Assembly: GCA_946530565.1 (NCBI GenBank)
Contig: CAMNAE010000103.1
Location: 1-6,363 of the forward strand
DNA: 6,363 nucleotides
Source: an uncultured Oscillibacter sp.
GTDB taxonomy: Bacteria > Bacillota > Clostridia > Oscillospirales > Oscillospiraceae
Direction: 5' to 3'
Shown here: positions 1-6,138 of the stretch, piece after piece
How positions within the stretch are numbered: position 1 is the stretch's first letter
Layout of the letters: every line of letters begins with the position of its first letter
The notes under the pieces: generated by a model
Told to the model about the DNA's origin: nothing
Database searches by the model: none
Seen by the model: the letters and a program-made list of their open reading frames with translations, nothing else
Translations under genes and position numbers: made by a program

Positions 1-29
1 CTGCTGCACGTATTGGCCATCGAGCCTTC

Positions 30-746
30 TCACAGCTGCGCGAGCGTTGCGCCGATCGGCTCGCGGATCACGAGCGCGCTTTTAAGATCCATCGCGACGG
101 CGCCGCGGTTCAAAAGCGCGAGGCGGGAGCCGCGGAAGTAGCGGATGAGCCCGGCGGCGGGATAGACATTTAAGCTCGTGCCGCCGATGATCAGAAGGTC
201 GGCTTCGGAAATGTGCATGATCGAGCGCTCGAGAAGCTCCGAGTCGAGCCCCTCCTCGTACAGGACCACGTCCGGCTTTACGATGCCGCCGCAGGAGCAG
301 CGGGGGACGCCCTCGCTCTCGGCGATGAAGCTCGTGGGGTAGCTCTTGCCGCATCTTTCGCAGTGGTTGCGGCGGGTCGAGCCGTGGAGCTCCAAAACGT
401 TTTTGCTGCCGGCGTCCTGGTGGAGCCCGTCGATGTTCTGGGTGATGACCGCGGTGAGCTTTCCGGCCTTTTCCCACTCGGCAAGCTTCAAGTGCGCGGC
501 GTTCGGCTTCACGCCCTTGATCAAAAGTTTTGCCCGATAGAAGCGAAAGAATTCTTCGGGGTTGCTTTCAAAGAAAGAATGGCTTAAAATAACCTCTGGC
601 GGATAGGCCCACTCCTGGTGGTACAGTCCGTCCTGCGAGCGGAAATCCGGGATGCCGGACTCGGTCGAGACGCCGGCGCCCCCGAAGAAGACGATCTTCT
701 CCGACTCCTGCACCCAGGTGCGCAGTGTTTCAAGTTCCCTGCTCAT
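30..746 (-). CDS. Sir2-family NAD-dependent protein deacylase (sirtuin)
   Basis: This 238-residue protein is a full-length bacterial sirtuin, which removes acyl groups from lysines using NAD and releases nicotinamide and O-acyl-ADP-ribose in the cytoplasm. Visible motifs, in order, are the NAD-binding GAGVSTESGIPDFRS (residues 23-37), TQNID (102-106), the catalytic histidine in ELHGS (H121), a zinc site of four cysteines (C129, C132, C150, C152), and GGTSLNVYPAAGL (188-200). Where E. coli CobB has the Y-x-x-R acyl pocket, this protein has Y70 and K73. That favours deacetylation over desuccinylation, but this is inference. The usual FGE segment reads LYEEGL (162-167). The ATG start (744-746) has an excellent AAAGGAGG ribosome site 10 nt upstream. 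The gene is divergent from the plus-strand series. Family assignment is certain; the substrate is unknown. Confidence 0.96.
   Translation of the reverse strand: MSRELETLRTWVQESEKIVFFGGAGVSTESGIPDFRSQDGLYHQEWAYPPEVILSHSFFESNPEEFFRFYRAKLLIKGVKPNAAHLKLAEWEKAGKLTAVITQNIDGLHQDAGSKNVLELHGSTRRNHCERCGKSYPTSFIAESEGVPRCSCGGIVKPDVVLYEEGLDSELLERSIMHISEADLLIIGGTSLNVYPAAGLIRYFRGSRLALLNRGAVAMDLKSALVIREPIGATLAQL
562..590 (+). promoter_or_regulatory. Candidate promoter for the plus-strand series, inside the sirtuin gene
   Basis: TTGCTT (562-567) and TAAAAT (585-590) are separated by exactly 17 nt, in a locally AT-rich stretch of an otherwise GC-rich gene. A transcript would begin near 597 and reach the ArsC/Spx-like start after about 200 nt, running antisense to the 5' end of the sirtuin gene. 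The -35 matches 4 of 6 consensus bases and the -10 matches 5 of 6. It may be a chance match in coding DNA. Confidence 0.27.
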
Positions 747-756
747 GCGCTTAAAA

Positions 757-764
757 CCTCCTTT
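757..764 (-). promoter_or_regulatory. Ribosome binding site of the sirtuin gene
   Basis: On the minus strand this reads AAAGGAGG, a near-perfect match to the anti-Shine-Dalgarno sequence, with a 10-nt spacer to the ATG. It fixes the start of the sirtuin gene. Confidence 0.85.
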
Positions 765-796
765 ATCTCATGAACGCAAGTGAGGAAGTGATTTTC

Positions 797-1132
797 ATGA
801 ATATCCAGATCTTCGGCTCCTCAAAATCCTTCGACTCCAAAAAGGCAGAGCGCTGGTTCAAGGAGCGGCGCATCCGCTACCAGTACATCGATCTGCCCTC
901 AAAGGGATTATCTCCCAGAGAGTACCTCGCCGTCAAGCAAAAAGTTGGCTTTGAGGCGCTCTGCGACGAAAAATCCAAGGCCTGGGAGAAGCACTTTATG
1001 GCCTATATCACCCCGGAGGCCCGCGAGCAGAAGCTGCTCGAGTACCCGGAGCTTCTGCGCACGCCGATCGTGCGCAACGGCAAAGAGGCGACCGTCGGCT
1101 ACTGCCCAGAGGTGTGGGAGACCTGGGAATGA
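797..1132 (+). CDS. ArsC/Spx-family thioredoxin-fold protein lacking the redox cysteines
   Basis: This 111-residue protein resembles the arsenate reductase/Spx family: a thioredoxin-like beta-alpha start (IQIFGSSKSFDSKKAERWFKER, residues 3-24, split here as IQIFGSS and KSFDSKKAERWFKER), a middle helical region, and the late LLRTPIVRNGKEATVGY element (91-107) carrying the cis-proline loop and conserved arginine. In Spx the first loop carries C-x-x-C, and in ArsC a single catalytic cysteine sits at the first position; both positions here are serine (S11 and S14, codons TCC). Arsenate reduction through that cysteine is therefore unlikely. The only cysteines are C55 and C108. I chose the ATG at 797, with GAGGAAG at 782-788 as its ribosome site; an upstream in-frame ATG at 770 would add nine residues and has no good site. 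The gene overlaps the next one by four bases. The function is unknown. Confidence 0.85.
   Translation: MNIQIFGSSKSFDSKKAERWFKERRIRYQYIDLPSKGLSPREYLAVKQKVGFEALCDEKSKAWEKHFMAYITPEAREQKLLEYPELLRTPIVRNGKEATVGYCPEVWETWE
907..936 (-). promoter_or_regulatory. Candidate sigma-A-type promoter for the sirtuin gene
   Basis: On the minus strand, TTGACG (931-936) is followed after 18 nt by GATAAT (907-912); each hexamer matches 5 of 6 consensus bases. A transcript from here would start near position 900 and carry a leader of roughly 150 nt that is antisense to the ArsC/Spx-like gene. The 50-bp intergenic gap shows no better promoter for the sirtuin. The match lies in coding sequence and could be chance. 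Confidence 0.3.
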
Positions 1133-1968
1133 AGCGTGAGAAGCTCCCGCTCGCGCTCATCCGCCGCTATCAGGCCCACCGGGTCGCATCCGAGGGCGCC
1201 GCGCTGGCGTTTTATCTGTTCTTCACGTTCTTCCCCTTATGCATCTTTTTAAGCGCGCTGCTCGGTGTTCTGGCGCTTCCGAACGACGCGATCCTGGAAG
1301 TCCTCGCCCGCTTTCTGCCAAGCGACGTCGTGAGCCTCGCGCGGCGCTATCTCCAGCACATCGAGCTCTATTCGAGCCTGCGCCTGATGGCCTTCGGACT
1401 TCTGTTCTCGGTGTTTTTCCCGATGCGGGCGGCAAATGCGCTGCTCGACGCCGTGCGCACGGCCCACGGCAGCGGACCGGAGCAAAACCCCGTACGGGCG
1501 CTGCTCGGCGGGCTTGTGTATACGCTTTTGCTGATCGCTGCGATCATCGCGACGCTGCTGCTCATCAGCATCAGCTCCCGCGCGGTATTGTGGTTGGAGG
1601 CGAATCTCGGGCTCCCGGTCATAGCGGGCACGCTCTGGAATGTGCTGCGCTTCCCGGTGGCAGCGGTTCTGGCGTTCCTCGCGCTCTATATGCTCTATGC
1701 GCTCGGCGGCGGATCGATCAGGGACTTCCGGGTCTTCTGGCCCGGCGCGCTCATCGCGCTTGCAAGCTGGGTGATCGGCTCGACCGTCTTCAGCTATGCC
1801 CTGCGCATCGCCAATCACTACTCGCTCTTCTACGGCTCCCTCGGCACGATCATCATGCTGATGGTCTGGCTCAATTTCACCTCCCAGATGCTGATCCTGG
1901 GCGCCGAGGTCAACGCGGAGCTCTCGGAGCGGCGGGAAAGAAAGGATACGAACGATACCCATGAATGA
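1129..1968 (+). CDS. YihY/virulence factor BrkB family integral membrane protein
   Basis: This 279-residue inner-membrane protein has about six hydrophobic segments, near residues 23-49, 84-106, 124-149, 169-193, 202-225 and 236-260. Family hallmarks are the N-terminal LAFYLFFTFFP (26-36) and the C-terminal YGSLGTIIMLMVWLNF (235-250) followed by QMLILGAEVNAE (253-264). The charged tail (SERRERKDTNDTHE) is probably cytoplasmic. Members were once labelled ribonuclease BN by mistake; the true role is unsettled, with envelope or transport functions proposed, so no substrate should be assigned. I chose the ATG at 1129, which overlaps the preceding stop as ATGA and suggests translational coupling; a GTG at 1114 would add five residues. 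Its end overlaps the aminopeptidase gene by eight bases. Confidence 0.92.
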   Translation: MKREKLPLALIRRYQAHRVASEGAALAFYLFFTFFPLCIFLSALLGVLALPNDAILEVLARFLPSDVVSLARRYLQHIELYSSLRLMAFGLLFSVFFPMRAANALLDAVRTAHGSGPEQNPVRALLGGLVYTLLLIAAIIATLLLISISSRAVLWLEANLGLPVIAGTLWNVLRFPVAAVLAFLALYMLYALGGGSIRDFRVFWPGALIALASWVIGSTVFSYALRIANHYSLFYGSLGTIIMLMVWLNFTSQMLILGAEVNAELSERRERKDTNDTHE

Positions 1969-3211
1969 TGCAAACCTTACTCTGCATGAAGCAAAACTGC
2001 GGGAATACGCGGCGCTTCTGATCCGGTACGGGCTGAACCTCACACCCGGGCAGACGCTCGTGATCTCGTCGCCGGTGGACTGCGCGCCCTTTGCGCGGCT
2101 GTGCGCCGCAGCGGCCTATGAGCGCGGCTGCCGCGAGGTCGTGATGAACTGGCACGACGACGCGATGGCCCGCATGAAGTATTTGAGCGCCCCGGCCGAG
2201 CTTTTCGACGAGGTGCCCTTATGGCGGCGGCACTTCTTCAACGACGCGGCGCTCTCTGGCGCGGCCTACCTCGCGATCTCGGCCTCCGACCCCGAAAATT
2301 TCAAAGGCGTCGAGCCGGAGCGCATCGTGCGCGCGCAGCGTGCCTCCGGACGCGCACTTCACGAGTTCGACCGGCTGCAGATGGCGTCCGGCTTCCCCTG
2401 GTGCATCGCCTCGATCCCGATCCCCTCGTGGGCCAAACGCGTCTTCCCGGGCGAAACGGACGAAAGCGCCGTTGAAAAGCTCTGGGAAAAGATCTTCGAG
2501 ACCGTGCGCATCAAAGGCGACGGCTCGAGCGGAAAGGCCTGGGAAGCGCATCTTGAGACGCTCCGCCGCCGCACCGAGGTCCTGAACGGCCTGCACCTTA
2601 AGAGCCTGCACTATGAAAACGCGCTTGGCACCGACCTCACCGTCGCGCTGCCCGAGGGCTGTATCTGGGAGTCCGGCGAGGACGCGACGCCGCGCGGCCA
2701 GCGCTTCATCGCGAACATCCCGACCGAGGAGATCTTCACCGCGCCGCTGAAGACCGGGGCCGAGGGGATCGTGCACGCGGCGCTCCCGCTCGTGAACGAC
2801 GGCGCGATCATCGAGGACTTTTATTTCGAGGTCCGCGAGGGCCGCATCACGGCCGCGCACGCAAAGCGCGGTGAGGAGAGCCTGCGTGCCGCGATCGACG
2901 TCGACGAGGGCGCGCACTACTTCGGCGAGGTCGCGCTCGTGCCCTACGACAGCCCGATCTCCAGGCAGGGACTGCTCTACTACAACACCCTCTTCGATGA
3001 AAACGCACGCTGCCACATCGCCTTCGGCCAGGCTTACCCCTGCATTGAAGGCGGCCGCGACATGACGGAAGCGGAGCTGAAAGAGCACGGACTCAACGAC
3101 TCGATCACGCATGTGGACTTTATGATCGGCACGAGAGATCTCCGCGTGAGCGGTCTGACGAAGAGCGGAGAGCGCGTCGCGATCATGGAAAACGGAAACT
3201 TTGTTTTTTGA
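1961..3211 (+). CDS. M29-family metallo-aminopeptidase (AmpS/PepS type)
   Basis: This 416-residue protein matches the usual length and architecture of peptidase family M29: cytoplasmic aminopeptidases with two divalent metal ions (cobalt, zinc or manganese) that trim N-terminal residues from peptides. The N-terminal domain includes LLIRYGLNLTPGQTLVI (19-35). The C-terminal catalytic domain carries the family metal ligands with the spacing expected from Staphylococcus AmpS: NIPTEEIFTAP (252-262, E256/E257), GEVALVP (E323), the NARCHIAFGQAY segment with H352 and Y359, and THVDFMIG with H384 and D386. All appear intact, so the enzyme is probably active. The ATG start at 1961 lies inside the end of the YihY gene; the nearest ribosome-site-like sequence (AAGGA, 1942-1946) is 14 nt away, longer than ideal, so translation may depend on coupling. 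Specific substrate preference is not predictable. Confidence 0.95.
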   Translation: MNDANLTLHEAKLREYAALLIRYGLNLTPGQTLVISSPVDCAPFARLCAAAAYERGCREVVMNWHDDAMARMKYLSAPAELFDEVPLWRRHFFNDAALSGAAYLAISASDPENFKGVEPERIVRAQRASGRALHEFDRLQMASGFPWCIASIPIPSWAKRVFPGETDESAVEKLWEKIFETVRIKGDGSSGKAWEAHLETLRRRTEVLNGLHLKSLHYENALGTDLTVALPEGCIWESGEDATPRGQRFIANIPTEEIFTAPLKTGAEGIVHAALPLVNDGAIIEDFYFEVREGRITAAHAKRGEESLRAAIDVDEGAHYFGEVALVPYDSPISRQGLLYYNTLFDENARCHIAFGQAYPCIEGGRDMTEAELKEHGLNDSITHVDFMIGTRDLRVSGLTKSGERVAIMENGNFVF

Positions 3212-3227
3212 TCGATCTGATCGATCA
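3209..3227. repeat. Perfect 19-bp dyad built from four GATC sites
   Basis: TGATCGATC, a single T, then GATCGATCA form 9-bp arms around one central base. Because GATCGATC is itself a palindrome, the element is both a direct and an inverted repeat. It begins at the stop codon of the aminopeptidase gene, just after a run of six T. It could be an operator for a dimeric regulator, a weak RNA hairpin (8 bp with a 3-nt loop) or a methylation-sensitive site. No run of T follows it, so it is not an intrinsic terminator on the plus strand, and the minus strand ends it in A rather than T. Confidence 0.6.
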
Positions 3228-3238
3228 TATCGTCATCC

Positions 3239-3244
3239 TATCAT
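3239..3244 (+). promoter_or_regulatory. Possible -10 element of an internal promoter
   Basis: TATCAT matches 5 of 6 bases of the sigma-A -10 consensus and sits in the only gap of note in the series, 46 nt upstream of the hexapeptide-protein start. No convincing -35 hexamer lies 16-18 nt upstream; the GATC dyad occupies much of that space, which would fit an activator- or repressor-controlled promoter but does not prove one. Confidence 0.2.
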
Positions 3245-3253
3245 AAGATACAT

Positions 3254-3268
3254 GGCCGCACTGCGGCC
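3254..3268 (+). promoter_or_regulatory. GC-rich leader hairpin next to a ribosome binding site
   Basis: GGCCGC, loop ACT, GCGGCC form a perfect 6-bp stem, all G-C pairs. The following bases GGAAGGAG (3269-3276) are the ribosome site of the hexapeptide-protein gene, so the stem abuts but does not cover it. There is no T tract, so it is not a terminator. It may affect translation or mRNA stability; this is inference. Confidence 0.45.
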
Positions 3269-3284
3269 GGAAGGAGTTACATCT

Positions 3285-3773
3285 ATGGCATACAAGCGCT
3301 TCACGACCACCGACGAGTATCTCATCTGCGAGGGCGCGATGGTGAGCGGCGACGTCACGCTCGGCCGCGGCGTCAACATCTGGTACAACGCCGTTCTCCG
3401 CGGCGACGAGGGCGCGATCCGCGTCGGCGACGATACGAACATCCAGGACTGCGCGGTGCTCCACGAGGAGACGGTCGTCGGCAAGGGCTGCACGATCGGC
3501 CACGGCGCGATCGTCCACGGCTGCACAGTCGGCGACAATACGCTCATCGGCATGGGCGCGATCGTTTTGAACGGCGCGAAGATCGGCAATAACTGCATCG
3601 TCGGCGCCGGCGCGCTCGTGACCGGAAAGATGGACGCGCCCGACGGCTCGATGATCCTCGGCAATCCCGCCAAGGTCGTAAAGACCCTGACGCCGGAGCA
3701 GATCGAGGGGAACCGCCAGAGCGCGATCGGCTACTGCCATATTGCCGAGGAGTATCGCAAGGGGGCACTTTGA
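3285..3773 (+). CDS. Gamma-carbonic-anhydrase-like left-handed beta-helix protein (YrdA/CaiE type)
   Basis: This 162-residue protein has the hexapeptide-repeat pattern of a left-handed beta-helix through residues 17-115, as in trimeric gamma-class carbonic anhydrases. The three zinc-ligand histidines are in place: H60 in CAVLHEE, then H73 and H78 in IGHGAIVHGC. The supporting R39 and D41 (VLRGDEG) and Q54/D55 (NIQDC) correspond to active-site residues of archaeal Cam. The extended acidic loop carrying the proton-shuttle glutamate of Cam is absent, as in most short bacterial members, whose hydration activity is often low or unproven. A C-terminal helix (about 135-160) caps the fold. The ATG at 3285 has AAGGAG (3271-3276) eight bases upstream; the open frame reaches further upstream, but nothing supports an earlier start. 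True carbonic anhydrase or another metal-dependent role both remain possible. Confidence 0.92.
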   Translation: MAYKRFTTTDEYLICEGAMVSGDVTLGRGVNIWYNAVLRGDEGAIRVGDDTNIQDCAVLHEETVVGKGCTIGHGAIVHGCTVGDNTLIGMGAIVLNGAKIGNNCIVGAGALVTGKMDAPDGSMILGNPAKVVKTLTPEQIEGNRQSAIGYCHIAEEYRKGAL

Positions 3774-3781
3774 GCAATATT

Positions 3782-4435
3782 ATGTCAACTTACGACTGGG
3801 AGATCTTCGACTTTGACGGGACGCTTGCCGATTCGATGTCCTCGTGGGCTGCGGTGAACCGGCAGCTCTGCCGGGACTTCGGCATCGACGACGAGAAAGC
3901 GACCGAGCTCATCATCATCACGCTGCCTCTGCCAGAGCTCGAGGACGCCGCCGTCTTTCAAAAGGCCGGCGTAAAGCTTACGATCGACGAGATCATCATG
4001 CGCAAGCGCGTCTTCATGCGCGAGGCGTATTTGAACCGGATCCCCTTCAAGCCCGGGGCGCTGGAGTACCTGACACGGCTGCATGAGGAGGGGGCGAACC
4101 TTGCGATCTGCTCGAGCACGCAGGGGGAGCTGCTGGAGGCGGCTCTCACGCGGCTCGGCGTGCGCGATTGGATCGAGCACATCTGGTCGGCGACGGATCT
4201 CAGGAGCAGCAAATCCGACATCGCGCTCTATGAGCGCATCACGCGCGAGCTCGGCTGCCCGCCGGAGCGCGTCCGCTACTATGACGACAGCATCCACGCC
4301 ATCACCGCCGCGAAGGCGGCGGGCTTTGTGACCGTCGGCGTCTACGACGCGGCGAGCGATAGCCGGCAGGAGGAGCTGCGTACGACAGCAAGATATTATG
4401 TAAACAGGCTCGACGAGCTGACGGAGGCTGATTGA
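3782..4435 (+). CDS. HAD-superfamily hydrolase, subfamily IA (phosphatase)
   Basis: This 217-residue protein has all four haloacid dehalogenase motifs: DFDGT (D10 nucleophile, D12 acid/base), a serine after a hydrophobic strand in LAICSST (S111), K144 in RSSKSD, and the metal-binding acidic pair D168/D169 in YYDDS. Residues about 16-88 form the helical cap typical of the phosphoglycolate phosphatase and beta-phosphoglucomutase group. It probably dephosphorylates a small phosphorylated metabolite in the cytoplasm; the neighbouring deoC and sugar genes suggest a sugar phosphate, but that is only context. The start is uncertain: ATG at 3782 gives the expected short N-terminus, while TTG at 3770 overlaps the previous stop and adds four residues. 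AAGGGGG (3759-3765) is rather far from the former and close to the latter. The gene ends one base before deoC. Confidence 0.92.
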   Translation: MSTYDWEIFDFDGTLADSMSSWAAVNRQLCRDFGIDDEKATELIIITLPLPELEDAAVFQKAGVKLTIDEIIMRKRVFMREAYLNRIPFKPGALEYLTRLHEEGANLAICSSTQGELLEAALTRLGVRDWIEHIWSATDLRSSKSDIALYERITRELGCPPERVRYYDDSIHAITAAKAAGFVTVGVYDAASDSRQEELRTTARYYVNRLDELTEAD

Positions 4436-4436
4436 T

Positions 4437-5090
4437 ATGGACTTATCCGAGATCCTGCGCCACTGTGACCACACGCTCCTGCGGCCGACGGCCGTGTGGG
4501 ACGAGATCCGAACGATCTGCGACGAGGGCATCTATTATCACTGCGCGAGCGTGTGCATCCCGGCGTCGTTTGTTTTTCGCGCGGCGGACTATGCCGCGGG
4601 AAAGGTGAAAATCTGCACGGTCATCGGCTTTCCGAACGGCTATGATACGACCGCGAGCAAGTGCTTTATGGCCAAAGACGCGATCGAAAACGGCGCCGAC
4701 GAGATCGACATGGTCGTGAACCTCGGTGACGTCAAGGCGGGCGACCTTGCATCCGTCACGCGGGAGATCGCCGCGGTGAAGAAAACGTGCGGCGGGCACA
4801 TTTTAAAGGTGATCGTCGAGACCTGCTATTTAAGCGAGGACGAGAAGATCGCGCTGTGCCGCTGCGTGACCGAGGCCGGAGCGGACTACATCAAGACCTC
4901 GACCGGCTTCGGCACAGGGGGCGCGACGCGCGAGGATATTGCGCTCTTTGCCGCCAACATCGGGCCGAACGTGCGCATCAAGGCGGCGGGCGGCATCGCG
5001 ACACTTGAAGACGCCGAGGCGTTTCTCGCGCTCGGTGCGGACCGCCTCGGCACGAGCCGCCTTGTGAAGCTCGCGCAGGCGAAGGCGTAA
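4437..5090 (+). CDS. deoC: Deoxyribose-phosphate aldolase
   Basis: This class I aldolase cleaves 2-deoxyribose-5-phosphate to glyceraldehyde-3-phosphate and acetaldehyde, the final step of deoxynucleoside breakdown. At 217 residues it has the normal length for the short bacterial form. Key residues are present: the Schiff-base lysine K153 in YIKTSTGFGTGGAT (151-164), D91 in DEIDMVVN, K182 in RIKAAGGI as the partner lysine, K124 in ILKVIVETCYL, and the phosphate-binding end GADRLGTSRLV (200-210). The N-terminal DHTLL (11-15) is also characteristic. GGAGG (4423-4427) lies nine bases before the ATG, inside the HAD gene's end, so the two are probably cotranscribed. No nucleoside phosphorylase or phosphopentomutase gene is visible nearby, so this is not a classical deo operon within the window. 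Confidence 0.97.
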   Translation: MDLSEILRHCDHTLLRPTAVWDEIRTICDEGIYYHCASVCIPASFVFRAADYAAGKVKICTVIGFPNGYDTTASKCFMAKDAIENGADEIDMVVNLGDVKAGDLASVTREIAAVKKTCGGHILKVIVETCYLSEDEKIALCRCVTEAGADYIKTSTGFGTGGATREDIALFAANIGPNVRIKAAGGIATLEDAEAFLALGADRLGTSRLVKLAQAKA

Positions 5091-5105
5091 GGAGGAGCTT
5101 CGATC

Positions 5106-6095
5106 ATGGCCATTCTGGTACTGGGCGGCGCCGGGTACATCGGCTCCCACGCGGTGCGCGCCCTGCTCGACGCCGGGCGCGACGTCGTCGTCGCCGACAA
5201 TCTTCTGACGGGCTTTCGCGCCGCGGTCGATCCGCGCGCGCGCTTTTATGAGCTCGACATCCGCGACCGCGCACAGGCGGACGCGCTTTTTGAAAAGGAG
5301 CCCATCGAGGGCGTCATCCACTTTGCCGCCTGCTCGCAGGTCGGCGAGTCGATGACGAACCCCTTAAAATACTACGACAACAACGTCTGGGGCACGACGG
5401 CGCTGCTGGAGGCGATGGTCGCCCACGGGGTCGACAAGATCGTCTTCTCGTCGACTGCCGCAACCTACGGAGAGCCCGAGCGCGTGCCGATCCTGGAGTC
5501 CGACAGGACCGAGCCCACGAACTGCTACGGCGAGACGAAGCTCGCCATGGAGAAGATGATGGGCTGGACCGGCCGCGCGCACGACCTTCGGTATGTGGCG
5601 CTGCGCTACTTCAACGCCTGCGGCGCGCATCCCTCGGGCGAGATCGGAGAGGCGCACGACCCTGAGACGCACCTGATCCCGCTCATTCTGCAGGTGCCGC
5701 TCGGCCAGCGTGCAAAGATCTCGATCTTCGGCGACGACTATCCGACCCCGGACGGGACCTGCATCCGGGACTACATCCACGTCTGCGACCTCGCTGCGGC
5801 GCACATCCTCGCTTACGACTATCTCGATCGCGGCGGAAAGAGCGACGTCTTCAACCTCGGCAACGGCATCGGCTTTTCCGTAAAGGAGGTCATCGACGTT
5901 GCGCGGCAGGTGACCGGGCACCCGATCCCCGCCGAGCTCTGCCCGCGCAGGGCCGGTGACCCGGCGCGGCTCGTCGCGTCTTCCGAAAAGGCGCAGCGGG
6001 TGCTCGGCTGGAAGCCGCAGTACGCGGCGCTCGGGACGATCGTAAAGACCGCCTGGGACTGGCACCGGACGCACCCGAAGGGCTATCGCGCCTGA
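5106..6095 (+). CDS. galE: UDP-glucose 4-epimerase
   Basis: This 329-residue extended short-chain dehydrogenase/reductase interconverts UDP-galactose and UDP-glucose with bound NAD, serving the Leloir pathway and supplying sugars for cell-surface polymers. Features are the Rossmann motif GGAGYIGSH (7-15), D31 at the end of the second strand for NAD ribose, the catalytic segment SSTAATYG with T117 at the Ser/Thr position, and the Y141-x3-K145 pair in CYGETK. NACGA (170-174), IRDYIHVCDLA (220-230) and RRAGDPARLVASS (281-293) are standard GalE substrate-binding landmarks. By alignment, the residue at E. coli Tyr299 is L289, so activity on N-acetylated UDP-sugars cannot be excluded. The ATG follows AAGGAGG (5089-5095), which overlaps the deoC stop. 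No galK or galT is seen. Confidence 0.96.
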   Translation: MAILVLGGAGYIGSHAVRALLDAGRDVVVADNLLTGFRAAVDPRARFYELDIRDRAQADALFEKEPIEGVIHFAACSQVGESMTNPLKYYDNNVWGTTALLEAMVAHGVDKIVFSSTAATYGEPERVPILESDRTEPTNCYGETKLAMEKMMGWTGRAHDLRYVALRYFNACGAHPSGEIGEAHDPETHLIPLILQVPLGQRAKISIFGDDYPTPDGTCIRDYIHVCDLAAAHILAYDYLDRGGKSDVFNLGNGIGFSVKEVIDVARQVTGHPIPAELCPRRAGDPARLVASSEKAQRVLGWKPQYAALGTIVKTAWDWHRTHPKGYRA

Positions 6096-6138
6096 AAAAA
6101 GAGCCCGGGAAATACTAAAAAGCATAAGGACGAATGAC
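6096..6138 (+). other. Short galE-kinase intergenic gap
   Basis: This AT-richer 43-bp gap starts with an A run and contains CCCGGG (6104-6109) and the kinase ribosome site AAGGA (6126-6130). I see no stem with a T tract and no paired -35/-10 hexamers, so read-through from galE into the kinase is the simplest reading. Confidence 0.5.

Noticed and set aside
1..20. Possible start of another minus-strand gene after the sirtuin (ATG at 18-20, reading MANTCSS off the window edge).
   Set aside because: Only six full codons are visible and the GAAGG at 25-29 is just four bases from the ATG, too little to support a gene.
739..767. Promoter for the ArsC/Spx-like gene within the divergent gap (CTGCTC-17-TTTATC).
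   Set aside because: The -10 matches only half of the consensus, and the segment is better explained by the sirtuin gene's start and ribosome site.
1129..1968. Annotation of the YihY-family protein as ribonuclease BN.
   Set aside because: That name came from an old misassignment; the protein is a multi-pass membrane protein with no nuclease motif.
1249..2043. Long minus-strand open frame opposite the YihY gene.
   Set aside because: Composition is rich in Arg, Glu and Gln with no motif, the mirror of a hydrophobic membrane protein on the other strand.
2219..3112. Long minus-strand open frame opposite the aminopeptidase gene.
   Set aside because: It is a shadow of GC-rich codon bias: low-complexity, Arg/Ala/Val/Asp-rich, no recognisable motif, and it lies fully opposite a gene with intact catalytic residues.
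3254..3268. Intrinsic terminator after the aminopeptidase gene.
   Set aside because: The hairpin is followed by purines and a ribosome site, not by a run of T.
3201..3284. N-terminal extension of the hexapeptide protein from a TTG at 3201.
   Set aside because: It would overlap the aminopeptidase end, lacks a ribosome site, and the ATG at 3285 has a well-placed AAGGAG.
6104..6109. CCCGGG palindrome after galE as a terminator or operator.
   Set aside because: It is only six bases, has no loop or T tract, and is expected by chance in GC-rich DNA.
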